Source of the DNA: Alphaproteobacteria bacterium
GTDB taxonomy: Bacteria; Pseudomonadota; Alphaproteobacteria; SMXQ01
Assembly: GCA_009380075.1 (NCBI GenBank)
Contig: WHSO01000013.1
Span: 1 to 64,000 of the forward strand
Reading direction: 5' to 3'
DNA length: 64,000 bases
This document shows, piece after piece, positions 1 through 8,174 of the stretch. Numbering within the stretch: the stretch's first letter is position 1; every line of letters begins with the position of its first letter. The position numbers and the translations under genes are program-made. A model generated the notes under the pieces. The model saw nothing but the letters and a program-made list of their open reading frames with translations, was not told where the DNA came from and ran no database searches.

Positions 1-1
1 G

Positions 2-505
2 GTGCCGCCGGAGACCGAGCGCGACGTCATCCGGGCCACCCTCGATACGATCGAACAGGCATGGGGCGCGCGGCCGACCGGTTGGCTCGGTGCCTCCATG
101 GCGGAAACCGCCGACACGCTGGAGCACCTGGCCGCGCTCGGCATCGCGTATACCGCCGACTGGCTCAACGACGACCAGCCGTTCCTCCTCGATGTCGCGC
201 GCCCGGGCGGCGGGCGCATGGTGGCGCTGCCGTTCGGGCAGGAAACCCACGACAAGGGCAACTTCCAGCGCCGCGCCATGACGCCGTCGGGCTATGCCGA
301 CATGCTCAAACGCACTTTCGATGTTCTCTACCGCGAGGGCGGCCGTGTCATGCCCATCGCGCTCCATCCGTTCGTCATCGGCGTGCCGCATCGTATCGGC
401 GCGCTGGAGGAGGCGCTGGCCTATATCCGGGGGCATGACGGCGCCTGGTGCGCCACCGCCGACGAGATCGTCGCGGCCTACGTTGCGCAGAATCCGAAGG
501 TCTGA
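2..505 (+). CDS. Polysaccharide deacetylase-like protein, 3' part only
   Basis: The 5' end lies outside the window; about 167 C-terminal residues are visible. They include GWLGASMAETADTLEHLA and a later stretch ending in IALHPFVIGVPHRIGALEEAL, which resembles the C-terminal half of the allantoinase-like (PuuE-type) polysaccharide deacetylase / NodB fold: a conserved HP near the end of the barrel, then a final helix EALAYIRGHDGAWCATADEIVAAY. Family members hydrolyse N-acyl or amide bonds in a metal-dependent way. The metal-binding N-terminal part is missing, so neither substrate nor activity can be judged. The apparent GTG at base 2 is almost certainly internal. Confidence 0.6.
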   Translation: MPPETERDVIRATLDTIEQAWGARPTGWLGASMAETADTLEHLAALGIAYTADWLNDDQPFLLDVARPGGGRMVALPFGQETHDKGNFQRRAMTPSGYADMLKRTFDVLYREGGRVMPIALHPFVIGVPHRIGALEEALAYIRGHDGAWCATADEIVAAYVAQNPKV

Positions 506-518
506 GGCGGCGGGAGCC

Positions 519-1772
519 CTAGAACCGGTCGATCCCGAATCCCGTAAGATCCACTTCGGGCGCTTTGCCGGAGACGAGGTCGGCGACTGCCCGGCCCGAG
601 CCTACGCCCATGGTCCACCCCAGCGTGCCGTGCCCGGTGTTGAGGATCAGGTTCCTGAACCGGGTGGGTCCGATCACCGGAACGCCGTCGGGCGTCAGCG
701 GCCGCAACCCTGCCCAGAATTCCGCCCCGTCGCGATCCATGCAGTCTGGGAACAGGCGCAGGCCAGCCGCCAGCACGGCGCCCGCGCGGGAGTCGTTGAT
801 TGAGTCGTCGAAGCCGTTGAACTCCGCCGTGCCGGCGATGCGCAGCCGGTTGCCGAGGCGGCTGACCACGATCTTGGTGTCGTCGTCGGTGATGGAGACG
901 ACCGGGGCCCGGTTGGAAGCGGTGACCGGCACCGTCGCCGAATAGCCCTTGGCCGGGTAGACCGGCAGGTCGATGCCGGCGGCGGCGAGCAGCGGCGCCG
1001 AATAGCTGCCCAGCGCGCAGACGTAGCGATCCGCCGTCATCATGATCCCGCCGTGCATCATGACCCCGGTGACGCGGTCGCCCATATGGGCGAGGCGCAG
1101 GATCTTCGTGTCCATCCGGAACTCGACCCCGGCATCGGCGGCGAGTTGCGCCAGCTCATGAGTGAAGACATACGCGTCGCCGGAAGAATCCCCGGGACTG
1201 AAGATGCCGCCCCGGATGGTGTCGCGCGCCGAGCCCAGCGCGGGTTCGATCTGCACGCAGGCATCGGCATTGAGAGCCTGGGTATCGAGGCCAAGGCCGC
1301 GAAAGTGCTCGGCCGTCGCCGCGGCGCGGTCGAGCGCGCGGGCGGAGCGATAGACATGGAGGATTCCCCGATCCTGGGCGTCGAAGGCGATGCCGGTTTC
1401 CGCCCGCAGTTCGCCCATGACCGCACGGCTGTAAAGCGCAAGACGAAGGGCCTTTTCGGCGTTGGCGCGGCTGACCGCGCCGCGGCAATTGGCGAGGAAG
1501 CGCAGGAAGAAGCGCCACATGGCGGGGTCCCAGTGCAGGCGGAACCACAGGGGTGCGTTCCTGCGGCCCAGCCAGCCGGGCAGCTTCCAGAGCGTCGCCG
1601 GGTTTGACCACGGCTCCGCATGGGAGGCCGAGATCTGTCCGCCGTTGGCGAAGCTGGTTTCGAGTCCCGGTTCCGGCTGGCGGTCGATGACGGTGACCCT
1701 GTGACCGGCGCGGGCGAGATAATAAGCGGTGCTCACGCCGATGATGCCGGCACCGAGCACGATGACCTTCAC
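519..1772 (-). CDS. dadA: D-amino-acid dehydrogenase (FAD-dependent)
   Basis: 417 aa, the usual size for DadA. The N-terminus carries the dinucleotide-binding motif VLGAGIIGVSTAYYLARAG, ending at an acidic residue after the second strand (VTVIDRQ), and the C-terminus carries the FAD-contacting NTGHGTLGWTMGVGSG. These enzymes oxidatively deaminate D-amino acids (typically D-alanine) to 2-oxo acids at the inner face of the cytoplasmic membrane and pass electrons to quinone. The start is a GTG with AAAGGAAC about 9 bases upstream. It lies 124 bases downstream of the sulfite dehydrogenase genes on the same strand. No alanine racemase neighbour is visible, so the physiological substrate is inferred from family only. 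Confidence 0.88.
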   Translation of the reverse strand: MKVIVLGAGIIGVSTAYYLARAGHRVTVIDRQPEPGLETSFANGGQISASHAEPWSNPATLWKLPGWLGRRNAPLWFRLHWDPAMWRFFLRFLANCRGAVSRANAEKALRLALYSRAVMGELRAETGIAFDAQDRGILHVYRSARALDRAAATAEHFRGLGLDTQALNADACVQIEPALGSARDTIRGGIFSPGDSSGDAYVFTHELAQLAADAGVEFRMDTKILRLAHMGDRVTGVMMHGGIMMTADRYVCALGSYSAPLLAAAGIDLPVYPAKGYSATVPVTASNRAPVVSITDDDTKIVVSRLGNRLRIAGTAEFNGFDDSINDSRAGAVLAAGLRLFPDCMDRDGAEFWAGLRPLTPDGVPVIGPTRFRNLILNTGHGTLGWTMGVGSGRAVADLVSGKAPEVDLTGFGIDRF

Positions 1773-1896
1773 GGATGGCGTTCCTTTGATGGACCCCTGA
1801 CGGGAACAAACCAGAAGGTAGACCGAGCCGTGTGCGTACTCAAGTCCCCGGGGGGCCGGACGGACGCGGCGGGATTTCCCGCGGCCGCACCGGGGA

Positions 1897-2238
1897 TCAG
1901 CGCGGCGTCGTCGGCGAGAAGTGCTTGGCGAGGTAGGCGACGATGGCTTTCCGGTCTTCCGGGCTCAGCGGCGGCATGCCCTGTTTTTCCACCATCCAGT
2001 CCATCAACTCGTCCCAGGTGGATTCCGGTAACCGCTGTTGCGTGATGATGCGGAAGGAATGGCAGGCGTAACATGCGTAAAAGACTTCCTCCCGGCCGGG
2101 TCCGGGCGGCAGTTCGTTGATGTCGGGTACGGCCTGCGCGACGGCATGGGGCGCCTCGGCGGAGGTCACAATCAACGCAAACGCCAGGAAAAAGGCGGCC
2201 GGCAACAGCCGGCCGCCGAAGAACGAAATCCTGCTCAT
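1897..2238 (-). CDS. sorB: Sulfite dehydrogenase cytochrome c subunit (SorB-like)
   Basis: 113 aa from the ATG that overlaps the end of the upstream gene by 4 bases (ATGA), implying translational coupling. An N-terminal signal peptide (residues about 1-35, hydrophobic core LLPAAFFLAFALIV, AVAQA near the cut) precedes one c-type haem site, CYACH at residues 56-60. A likely axial methionine sits in QGMPP (Met88). The short single-haem form directly after a Tat-exported molybdenum oxidoreductase matches the SorAB arrangement, in which this subunit takes electrons from sulfite oxidation in the periplasm. A longer reading frame starting further upstream is open but would overlap the partner gene by over 100 bases, so I rejected it. 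Naming depends on the partner; by itself it is a generic cytochrome c. Confidence 0.75.
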   Translation of the reverse strand: MSRISFFGGRLLPAAFFLAFALIVTSAEAPHAVAQAVPDINELPPGPGREEVFYACYACHSFRIITQQRLPESTWDELMDWMVEKQGMPPLSPEDRKAIVAYLAKHFSPTTPR

Positions 2239-3548
2239 GCCGCGGTGACGGAAATGCGGTGGCACGAATTGTTGAGATAGCCACGCGGGTTCCAGCCCGG
2301 AATGACGACTGGTTGCGACATGCCCTGGGCATCGGTCGCACGCGCCCAAACTTCATAGTAGCCCTTCTGTGGAAGGCGGATCTCTGCCGACCAGCGCTGC
2401 CAGGCGTGATTGTTTGCTGCGGGCTTGAGGTCGGCCTTCTGCCAGGTTGCGCCGAAGTCGACCGACACGTGCATTTCCCTTACCGCGCGGTCGCCCGCCC
2501 AGGCGTGGCCACGCACCGTGAGCGGCGCCGTGGCCGAGACCTTGGTCCCGCTCCGCGGAAAGGTGATGACGGATTTGACCGGCATCGACTCAATTACCTT
2601 CATGTCGCTGTTCGCGACCTTGGTGCTGGGAGCAACCGGGAACGCGGGCACGCGGTAGGACACGCCGGTCATGCCCGGGCCGTCGTGCTCCTTGTCGCGC
2701 AGGCGGATGCGGGTGAGCCATTTCTGCGAGCACGATCCTGGCCAGCCCGGGGCGAGGACGCGGACGGGCCCGCCGTGGATGAGGGGCAGGGGCTCGCCGT
2801 TCATCTCCCACACGATCAGGGTGTCGGGATCGAGCGCCTTCTTTATCGGCACCCCCCGGCTGATGGAAAGCCGCTTCGGATCGCGCGACAGGTGCGGATC
2901 GGCGCCTTCGTTGCCGGTGTAGACGGCACTGGATTTGAGCCCGGCCTTCTTGAGCACGTCGGCCAGGCGAACGCCGGTCCACCGGGCGTTGCCGACGGCA
3001 CCTACGGTCCACTGGTTGCCACGCGCCGGCGGGTTGAATCCGGCTCGGCCGTTGCCGGCGCACTCGAGCTGGCTCTGGATGGTGATGTTGGTGAACTGCT
3101 TCTTGAGGTCGGCAAGCGTGATCTTGAACGGCGTGTTCACTTCGCCGTCGATGGCGATCTCCCAAGCGTCGGGCTTGGCCGCCTTGTCGGGAACGAGGCC
3201 GTTGTTGCGTACGAAGAAATGCTTGATGGGCGTGAGGTCCGGATCGAGAAGATGGGCCGGCGTTTCGGCGTTGATGGGCCGGTCGTTGTGGACCGTCATG
3301 CCTTCCTTGCCCTCGATCACGAAGCCCTTCTTGTCCTGGGCCAGGGCTTCGGGGATCAGTCCCGTCGGCATGGTGCGGGAAAAGGGGATGCTGGCACCGA
3401 CGATGGTGCCCATGGTCGCCAGCCCGGCACCTTTCAGGAATCCCCGACGGTCGCGATGGCCAACGCGCCCGAACACGACCCAGTCGGCGTGCGCCGGATC
3501 ATCCTGGTAAAGTTCGCACAGTCCACGTTCCGATTTCTTTGTTGTCAT
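2235..3548 (-). CDS. sorA: Sulfite dehydrogenase molybdenum subunit (SorA-like)
   Basis: 437 aa, sulfite oxidase / YedY-superfamily protein. It starts with a Tat signal (HRDRRGFLKG, twin Arg at 34-35) and a likely cleavage after ALAQ near residue 71. The molybdopterin domain follows, with the candidate Mo-ligand cysteine in QLECAGNGRAGF (Cys163) and the conserved HGGPVRVLAPGWPG; a dimerisation (Mo-co_dimer) domain occupies roughly residues 300-437. The reaction expected of the family is sulfite to sulfate in the periplasm, with electrons to the cytochrome c encoded next. The ATG has GGGAG 7 bases upstream. A different substrate is possible, because sulfite specificity cannot be proven from sequence alone. 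Confidence 0.8.
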   Translation of the reverse strand: MTTKKSERGLCELYQDDPAHADWVVFGRVGHRDRRGFLKGAGLATMGTIVGASIPFSRTMPTGLIPEALAQDKKGFVIEGKEGMTVHNDRPINAETPAHLLDPDLTPIKHFFVRNNGLVPDKAAKPDAWEIAIDGEVNTPFKITLADLKKQFTNITIQSQLECAGNGRAGFNPPARGNQWTVGAVGNARWTGVRLADVLKKAGLKSSAVYTGNEGADPHLSRDPKRLSISRGVPIKKALDPDTLIVWEMNGEPLPLIHGGPVRVLAPGWPGSCSQKWLTRIRLRDKEHDGPGMTGVSYRVPAFPVAPSTKVANSDMKVIESMPVKSVITFPRSGTKVSATAPLTVRGHAWAGDRAVREMHVSVDFGATWQKADLKPAANNHAWQRWSAEIRLPQKGYYEVWARATDAQGMSQPVVIPGWNPRGYLNNSCHRISVTAA

Positions 3549-3617
3549 GTCTCATCTCCCTGTTCGACCCGGTTCCGTCTGCATTCGCGGTGTGTCGAGC
3601 GACCTGATTAAGGTTAA

Positions 3618-3647
3618 AGACTAGCGACGGCGGACGCGCCGAGTCAA
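3618..3647 (-). promoter_or_regulatory. Candidate housekeeping promoter of the sorAB operon
   Basis: Reading the minus strand, TTGACT (3647-3642) is followed after 16 bases by GCTAGTCT (3625-3618). This resembles the alphaproteobacterial housekeeping pattern (TTGAC region, then GCTANA). It lies 70 to 100 bases before the sorA start. It is a motif match only. Confidence 0.35.
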
Positions 3648-3769
3648 ATTACATTATTTGATTTCAGTAGGATAAATAACATATTAGAACGGTATAAAAT
3701 AATGATCCGACCGAATCTGGTGTACAATGTTGCAATAGCATCGAGATTGCGCGGGTTTTTGTTGCGACC

Positions 3770-3788
3770 TGTACGTAAAACACGTACA
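3770..3788. promoter_or_regulatory. Perfect dyad, possible operator in front of the HTH-Nnr gene
   Basis: TGTACGT (3770-3776), five bases, then ACGTACA (3782-3788) form a perfect 7-bp inverted repeat ending 8 bases before the start codon at 3797, where a ribosome binding site would normally be. No good Shine-Dalgarno sequence is visible. A further palindromic TGTACA lies at 3721-3726. The preceding 3640-3770 stretch is clearly more AT-rich than its surroundings and probably holds the promoter (for example TATAAA at 3693). Autoregulation by the N-terminal domain of the next protein is an inference. Confidence 0.45.
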
Positions 3789-3796
3789 TAAAGCTT

Positions 3797-5608
3797 ATGA
3801 GTTGGACTTTAAGTAATATATTCAAGGCGTTCGGTGGCGTACGGCCGTTTGCGCGCGCCCTTTCCGCCGCCGCCGGCCGGCCGGTCGCGCCGACGACGGT
3901 GCAAGGCTGGCGATCGCGCGGGCGCATACCCGCGGCCCGGCAGGCGGACGTCCTCGCTGCAGCCCGGGTGGTCGGGATCGATCTCGGCCCGGCCGATTTC
4001 TTTGGCGCCGTGGCACATCTCAAGCCGGATGGCCCTGCGGCTCGAAACCACCGGGAACCGGCATCGGACCGTGCGGCGCCACCCGAACTGCTGACCTGCG
4101 CCGAAATGGCCGAGACCGACCGGCGCACCATTGCTGCCGGCATCAAGGGTGAGCGCCTGATGGAGGCTGCCGGCGAAGGCATTGCACGCCTCATCATGGA
4201 ACGGTTCGCACCGGCGCCGGTCGCGGTGCTGTGCGGCCCAGGCAACAACGGCGGCGACGGTTTCGTCATCGCGCGCCATCTTGTTCGCGCCGGCTGGCGG
4301 GTGAGGCTTGCGTCCTTGGCGCCGGTATCGAAGCTTTCGGGCGACGCCGGGATCAACGCGCGGCGCTGGTCGCGGCTGCACGGCCGTCAAGCGACGGTGC
4401 CGCTCACGCCGGCGATCCTCGATGGCGCCGGGCTGGTGGTGGATGCGCTGTTCGGTGCCGGACTCGTGCGCCCACTCGGTGGCGTGGCAGGCAATGTTGT
4501 CGCCGAACTGAACCGGCGCGGCCTGCCGGTGGTCGCCGTCGATGTGCCGAGCGGACTTGACGCCGATACCGGCGCCGTCGCGGGTGAGGCCGGGGGCGGC
4601 GTCGCCGCGAGGGCGGCGTTCACGGTGACGTTCTTCCGCAAGAAGCCGGGGCACATTCTTTTCCCCGGCCGCGCGCTGTGCGGGGAAACGCGGCTCATCG
4701 ACATCGGCATCGCCGCCGACGTGCTGGACGCGATCGCACCCGCAACCTTCGAAAACGTGCCCGCGCTCTGGTGCGGTGCCTTTCCGGTGCCCGGGTCGGC
4801 GGCGCACAAGTACAGCCGGGGCCATGCCGTCATCTGTGGCGGCACCAGGATGACCGGCGCGGCGCGGCTGGCCGCGCGGGCGGCGGCGCGGGTCGGCGCC
4901 GGGCTCGTCACCATCGCCAGCGCCCCCGAAGCGATCCCCATCTACGCGGCCGACCGTGCCGGCCAGCTCACCACCGCGCTGACCGCGCGCGACGATCTGG
5001 CGAAGTATCTTTCGGATCCGCGCCGGCGCGCCGTTCTGGTTGGACCCGGATACGGCGTCGGTCGGCGCACCCGCGAACACGCGCGTGTGGCGCTGACCCT
5101 CGGCAAGGCCGTGTGCCTCGATGCCGACGGCCTGACCTCGTTTGCCGACTGGCCCAGCGGCCTGTTTTCCGCCCTGGCCGAGGCCGGCTCCCTGGACGGT
5201 GCCGCGGTGCTGACCCCGCACGAGGGCGAGTTCCGGCGCCTGTTCCCCGACCTCGGAGAGGGGGGCCGGCTGGCCCGCGCCCGCGCCGCCGCCGCCCGGG
5301 CGGGCGCGGTGGTGGTGCTGAAGGGGGCCGATACCGTCGTCGCGGCCCCCGACGGCCGCGCCGCGATCAATGCCAATGCGCCGCCCTGGCTTGCCACCGC
5401 CGGCAGCGGCGATGTCCTCGCCGGAATGATCACCGGCTTTCTGGCACAGGGGGTGGCGCCCTTCGAGGCGGCGGCGATGGCGGTCTGGATTCACGGCGCG
5501 GCAGCAGAACGCTTTGGCCCCGGCCTGGTTGCGGACGACCTGCCCGACCTGATCCCGCGGGTCCTTCGCGCCCTGACGGCCTCCGCCGCCAGCGGCACGG
5601 ACACCTGA
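3797..5608 (+). CDS. nnr: Bifunctional NAD(P)HX epimerase/dehydratase with N-terminal HTH-like domain
   Basis: 603 aa. Residues about 97-320 are a YjeF_N epimerase domain (ELLTCAEMAETDRRTIAAG, CGPGNNGGDGFVIARHL) and residues about 335-590 the ADP/ATP-dependent dehydratase domain, whose catalytic-loop motif ATAGSGDVLAG places the Asp at 539. Together these repair hydrated NADH and NADPH. What is odd is the N-terminus: residues 1-70 form a small helical domain (IFKAFGGVRPFARAL, then TTVQGWRSRGRIPAARQ and a final helix) resembling the compact HTH / carph-isopro domains normally found as separate small proteins, joined by a 26-residue linker. The only in-frame start near the canonical Nnr beginning is a CTG at 4088 or an ATG at 4106 that would cut into the domain, so a true fusion is the simplest reading. 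Confidence 0.88.
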   Translation: MSWTLSNIFKAFGGVRPFARALSAAAGRPVAPTTVQGWRSRGRIPAARQADVLAAARVVGIDLGPADFFGAVAHLKPDGPAARNHREPASDRAAPPELLTCAEMAETDRRTIAAGIKGERLMEAAGEGIARLIMERFAPAPVAVLCGPGNNGGDGFVIARHLVRAGWRVRLASLAPVSKLSGDAGINARRWSRLHGRQATVPLTPAILDGAGLVVDALFGAGLVRPLGGVAGNVVAELNRRGLPVVAVDVPSGLDADTGAVAGEAGGGVAARAAFTVTFFRKKPGHILFPGRALCGETRLIDIGIAADVLDAIAPATFENVPALWCGAFPVPGSAAHKYSRGHAVICGGTRMTGAARLAARAAARVGAGLVTIASAPEAIPIYAADRAGQLTTALTARDDLAKYLSDPRRRAVLVGPGYGVGRRTREHARVALTLGKAVCLDADGLTSFADWPSGLFSALAEAGSLDGAAVLTPHEGEFRRLFPDLGEGGRLARARAAAARAGAVVVLKGADTVVAAPDGRAAINANAPPWLATAGSGDVLAGMITGFLAQGVAPFEAAAMAVWIHGAAAERFGPGLVADDLPDLIPRVLRALTASAASGTDT

Positions 5609-5693
5609 CGTCGTCCCGCCCGCTCGCGGTATGACAAGGTCTTAATCAAAGCACAGAACTTATTGAAAATTAGTCTATTTTTGCGCCTTCCCT

Positions 5694-5726
5694 TTAACGT
5701 CTTTTTAAAATGTCACGGGCTATGGT
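5694..5726 (+). promoter_or_regulatory. CtrA-type box plus -10 element upstream of the small unknown gene
   Basis: TTAA (5694-5697), seven bases, TTAA (5705-5708) matches the CtrA recognition sequence except for the final base (A instead of C). Ten bases further on, GCTATGGT (5719-5726) resembles an alphaproteobacterial -10. The box would cover the -35 position, as in promoters activated by CtrA. Its spacing to the -10 is identical to that of the box at 15269. Confidence 0.5.
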
Positions 5727-5768
5727 GCGCACGATCCGAGAACGTGTCTTGCGGGAGAGATTCGTGTG

Positions 5769-6023
5769 ATGTGGACCAAGATGTTCAAACAGGGGCCGGA
5801 CCAGGATACGATCCAGGCCGGCAGTGTCTATCGCCGCATCCGCCGCGACAACACCGTCGAAACGGCGACCGTCCTGGCCATTCGCGAAGATTCCATGGGC
5901 ATTCCCCACGTACGGTACCGCGTGTCCTTCGGCCGTGCCGATCAGCACATCTTCGAAGAGGGCCCCCGGGTCCTGTCGCTCGACTGCTTCAAGGAACAGT
6001 ATCGGAGCCTGCCGGTGTCGTGA
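5769..6023 (+). CDS. Conserved-looking small protein of unknown function
   Basis: 84 aa, basic at the start and rich in beta-type residues (AGSVYRRIRRDNTVETA, then IPHVRYRVSFGRAD, then RVLSLDCFKEQYRSL). This suggests a single small barrel or sheet. There is no signal peptide and no membrane segment. I do not recognise the family and assign no function. The ATG is chosen over the GTG immediately before it because GGGAGAG lies 10 bases upstream. It has its own intergenic region with a CtrA-type box and is followed by an untranslated stretch before tRNA-Leu, so it is probably monocistronic. Confidence 0.7.
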   Translation: MWTKMFKQGPDQDTIQAGSVYRRIRRDNTVETATVLAIREDSMGIPHVRYRVSFGRADQHIFEEGPRVLSLDCFKEQYRSLPVS

Positions 6024-6217
6024 CGCCGGACGCGCCGCCGACGCGCGTTCCCTCACCGTCCACACCGGTGATCGCGCGCGTCCTGCCGTTTCTTCTTTTT
6101 CTCCACCTGTCGCAAGCCGGATCCTTGCTCCGGCATCCGGCAGCGGCCCGGTCCGTCGTGAATTTCCCGTCCTGAATTTCCAGGTCCTTCCGATTTGGCT
6201 CGGCCGGCCTATATCTG

Positions 6218-6250
6218 TTGCACGTCGACGGCGACCTGCGTGCTATAGAC
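6218..6250 (+). promoter_or_regulatory. Candidate promoter of tRNA-Leu
   Basis: TTGCAC (6218-6223) and GCTATAGAC (6242-6250) fit the alphaproteobacterial housekeeping pattern. The -10 ends 17 bases before the tRNA 5' end at 6268, a normal distance for a short tRNA leader. Confidence 0.45.
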
Positions 6251-6267
6251 GCCTCGTCCGGCGCCGC

Positions 6268-6352
6268 GCGGGCGTGGCGGAACTGGTAGACGCGCTGGAT
6301 TTAGGTTCCAGTGACGAAAGTCGTGGGGGTTCGAGTCCCTCCGCCCGCACCA
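6268..6352 (+). tRNA. tRNA-Leu(UAG)
   Basis: The acceptor arms GCGGGCG (6268-6274) and CGCCCGC (6342-6348) pair perfectly, and the CCA is encoded (6350-6352). The anticodon stem CTGGA/TCCAG encloses loop TTTAGGT with anticodon TAG at 6302-6304. A long variable arm (GTGACGAAAGTCGT region) and the GGTTCGAGTCC T arm confirm a class II leucine tRNA reading CUA. Confidence 0.97.
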
Positions 6353-6566
6353 CGGCATGCCGGACCCGGCCGAGCCCCCGGAAATCGGCGGGTCCGCGGG
6401 GTCCGAACGCGGGCTGGTCAGGGGAGGTGAATTCTGATAACACCAGCCGGAATTTTCGATCCGGAGCGGCAGCGTCCCGGGATTTCGGCCGCCCCCGGCC
6501 CGGCGCCGAGGCGGCACGGCCACGGCCCGTCCCAGTGATAATGAGACAGAGGAAAGCGAGAGCCTG

Positions 6567-8117
6567 ATGCAGGTCGAGGTAACGAAGAGTGAGGGCCTGA
6601 GCCGCCAGTTCGCCGTGACCGTTGCGGCAAGCGAGATCGATGAGAAGGTCAACACCCGGCTCGGCGAGCTCGCCAAGACCGTGCAGATGCCGGGCTTCCG
6701 ACCGGGCAAGGTGCCGGTCTCCCTCGTCAAGAAGCAGTACGGGCGCTCGGTCATCGGCGAGGTGCTGGAGCGCACCATCTCGGAGACCTCGGCCAAGGCG
6801 ATCAGCGACAACAAGCTGCGCCCCGCCATGCAGCCCAAGGTCGAGATCACGGCCTTCGACGAAGGCAAGGACCTTGAATTCACCGTCTCCGTCGAGGTCA
6901 TGCCGGAGATCGTCCAGCCCGATTTTTCCAGCATCGAGGTCGAGCGCCTCGTCGTCACGGTCGACGACAAGATGGTGGACGAGGCGCTGGAGCGCATCGC
7001 CCAGGAACAGAAGCGTTATGAAAAGACCGATGAGGCCCGCGCCGCGACCGCCGAGGACGCGCTTCTCGTCGATTTCGTCGGCAAGGTCGACGGAAAGGAG
7101 TTTTCCGGCGGTGCTGCAACCGACTTCCAGCTCGAGTTGTCGTCGAGGAATTTCATTCCCAATTTCGTCGAGCAGATGATCGGGGCCAAGGCGGGTGAGA
7201 AGCGCACCATCAAGGTCCGCTTCCCCGACGACTACGGCGCCGAGGAACTGGCCGGCAAGGACGCGGAATTCGACGTCACGGTCAAGGAACTACGAGTCAC
7301 CAAGCCGATGAAGGTGGACGATGAAATGGCCAAGGGCGTCGGCCTCGAGAATCTCGAGGCGATGCGGGCCGCGATCCGGGAACGCCTCACGTCCGAATAC
7401 GGTTCGATTTCCCGCGTCCGACTGAAGCGGAGCCTGCTCGACACGCTGGCGGAAAACGCCGACTTTGAACTGCCCCCGGTCATGGTGGAGAGCGAGTTCG
7501 CCCAGATCTGGAAGAGCATCAGCGGCGAGGCCCTGCCCGGACACCATGATCACGACCACGATCATGCCGGCCACGACCACGCCGGCCACGATCACGGGCA
7601 CGATCACCACGACGAAGGGCCGGACCTGATCGCGCAGGGCCGGTTCAAGCAGTACCTCGAGGAAAGCGGCAAGACCATCGACGCGGTCAAGGACGAATAC
7701 CGCGATATCGCGCGCCGCCGCGTGCAGCTCGGCCTGCTGCTGACCGAGATCGGAACCGTCAACGGTATCAAGGTCGCCGACGAGGAGATCAACCGCGCCG
7801 TCGTCAACGAGGCGCGCCGTTTTCCGGGTCAGGAGCGCGAGGTGATCGAGTACTACCAGAAGAACCGCCCGGCGATGGAGCAGTTGCGCGGGCCCCTGTT
7901 CGAGGACAAGGTGGTCGACTTCATCCTCGAATTGGCGAAGGTGAACGACAAGCCGGTAACCGCCGATGAATTGATGGCCGATCCCGACGCCGAGGACAGC
8001 GATGCGAACGGTGCCGAGGCAGCCGCCGAGGCGAGCCCCAAGAAGGGTGCCGGGAAGAAGGCCCCGGCCAAGAAAGCTTCGGCAAAGAAAGCCGCCGCCA
8101 GCAAGTCAAAGGAATAG
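6567..8117 (+). CDS. tig: Trigger factor (ribosome-associated chaperone) with His-rich insert
   Basis: 516 aa, about 70 longer than typical. The N-terminal ribosome-binding domain carries the signature region GFRPGKVP (residues about 46-53), followed by the FKBP-type peptidyl-prolyl isomerase domain (about 160-245) and the C-terminal chaperone arms. Two additions stand out. A Gly-His-Asp-rich stretch at residues about 325-351 holds at least a dozen histidines in HDHDHAGHDH-type repeats, inside the C-terminal domain. A Lys/Ala-rich tail covers the last 25 or so residues (KKAPAKKASAKKAAASKSK). The usual role is binding nascent chains at the ribosomal exit tunnel. It heads the cluster tig-clpP-clpX-lon; clpP follows after 57 bases. 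AGAGGAAAG before the ATG is a good ribosome binding site. Confidence 0.96.
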   Translation: MQVEVTKSEGLSRQFAVTVAASEIDEKVNTRLGELAKTVQMPGFRPGKVPVSLVKKQYGRSVIGEVLERTISETSAKAISDNKLRPAMQPKVEITAFDEGKDLEFTVSVEVMPEIVQPDFSSIEVERLVVTVDDKMVDEALERIAQEQKRYEKTDEARAATAEDALLVDFVGKVDGKEFSGGAATDFQLELSSRNFIPNFVEQMIGAKAGEKRTIKVRFPDDYGAEELAGKDAEFDVTVKELRVTKPMKVDDEMAKGVGLENLEAMRAAIRERLTSEYGSISRVRLKRSLLDTLAENADFELPPVMVESEFAQIWKSISGEALPGHHDHDHDHAGHDHAGHDHGHDHHDEGPDLIAQGRFKQYLEESGKTIDAVKDEYRDIARRRVQLGLLLTEIGTVNGIKVADEEINRAVVNEARRFPGQEREVIEYYQKNRPAMEQLRGPLFEDKVVDFILELAKVNDKPVTADELMADPDAEDSDANGAEAAAEASPKKGAGKKAPAKKASAKKAAASKSKE

Positions 8118-8174
8118 GCCGGGGACGTTTCCGCCCGTTTCTCCCGTACATCGAGCCAGGACACCGAGGACACC

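Noticed and set aside
3601-3620. TTAAGGTTAAAG as a CtrA box upstream of sorA
   Set aside because: The two TTAA elements are separated by two bases instead of seven.
7539-7625. Short repeats in tig looking like a repeat array or CRISPR
   Set aside because: They are in-frame codons for His, Asp, Gly and Ala within trigger factor; there are no spacers of constant length.
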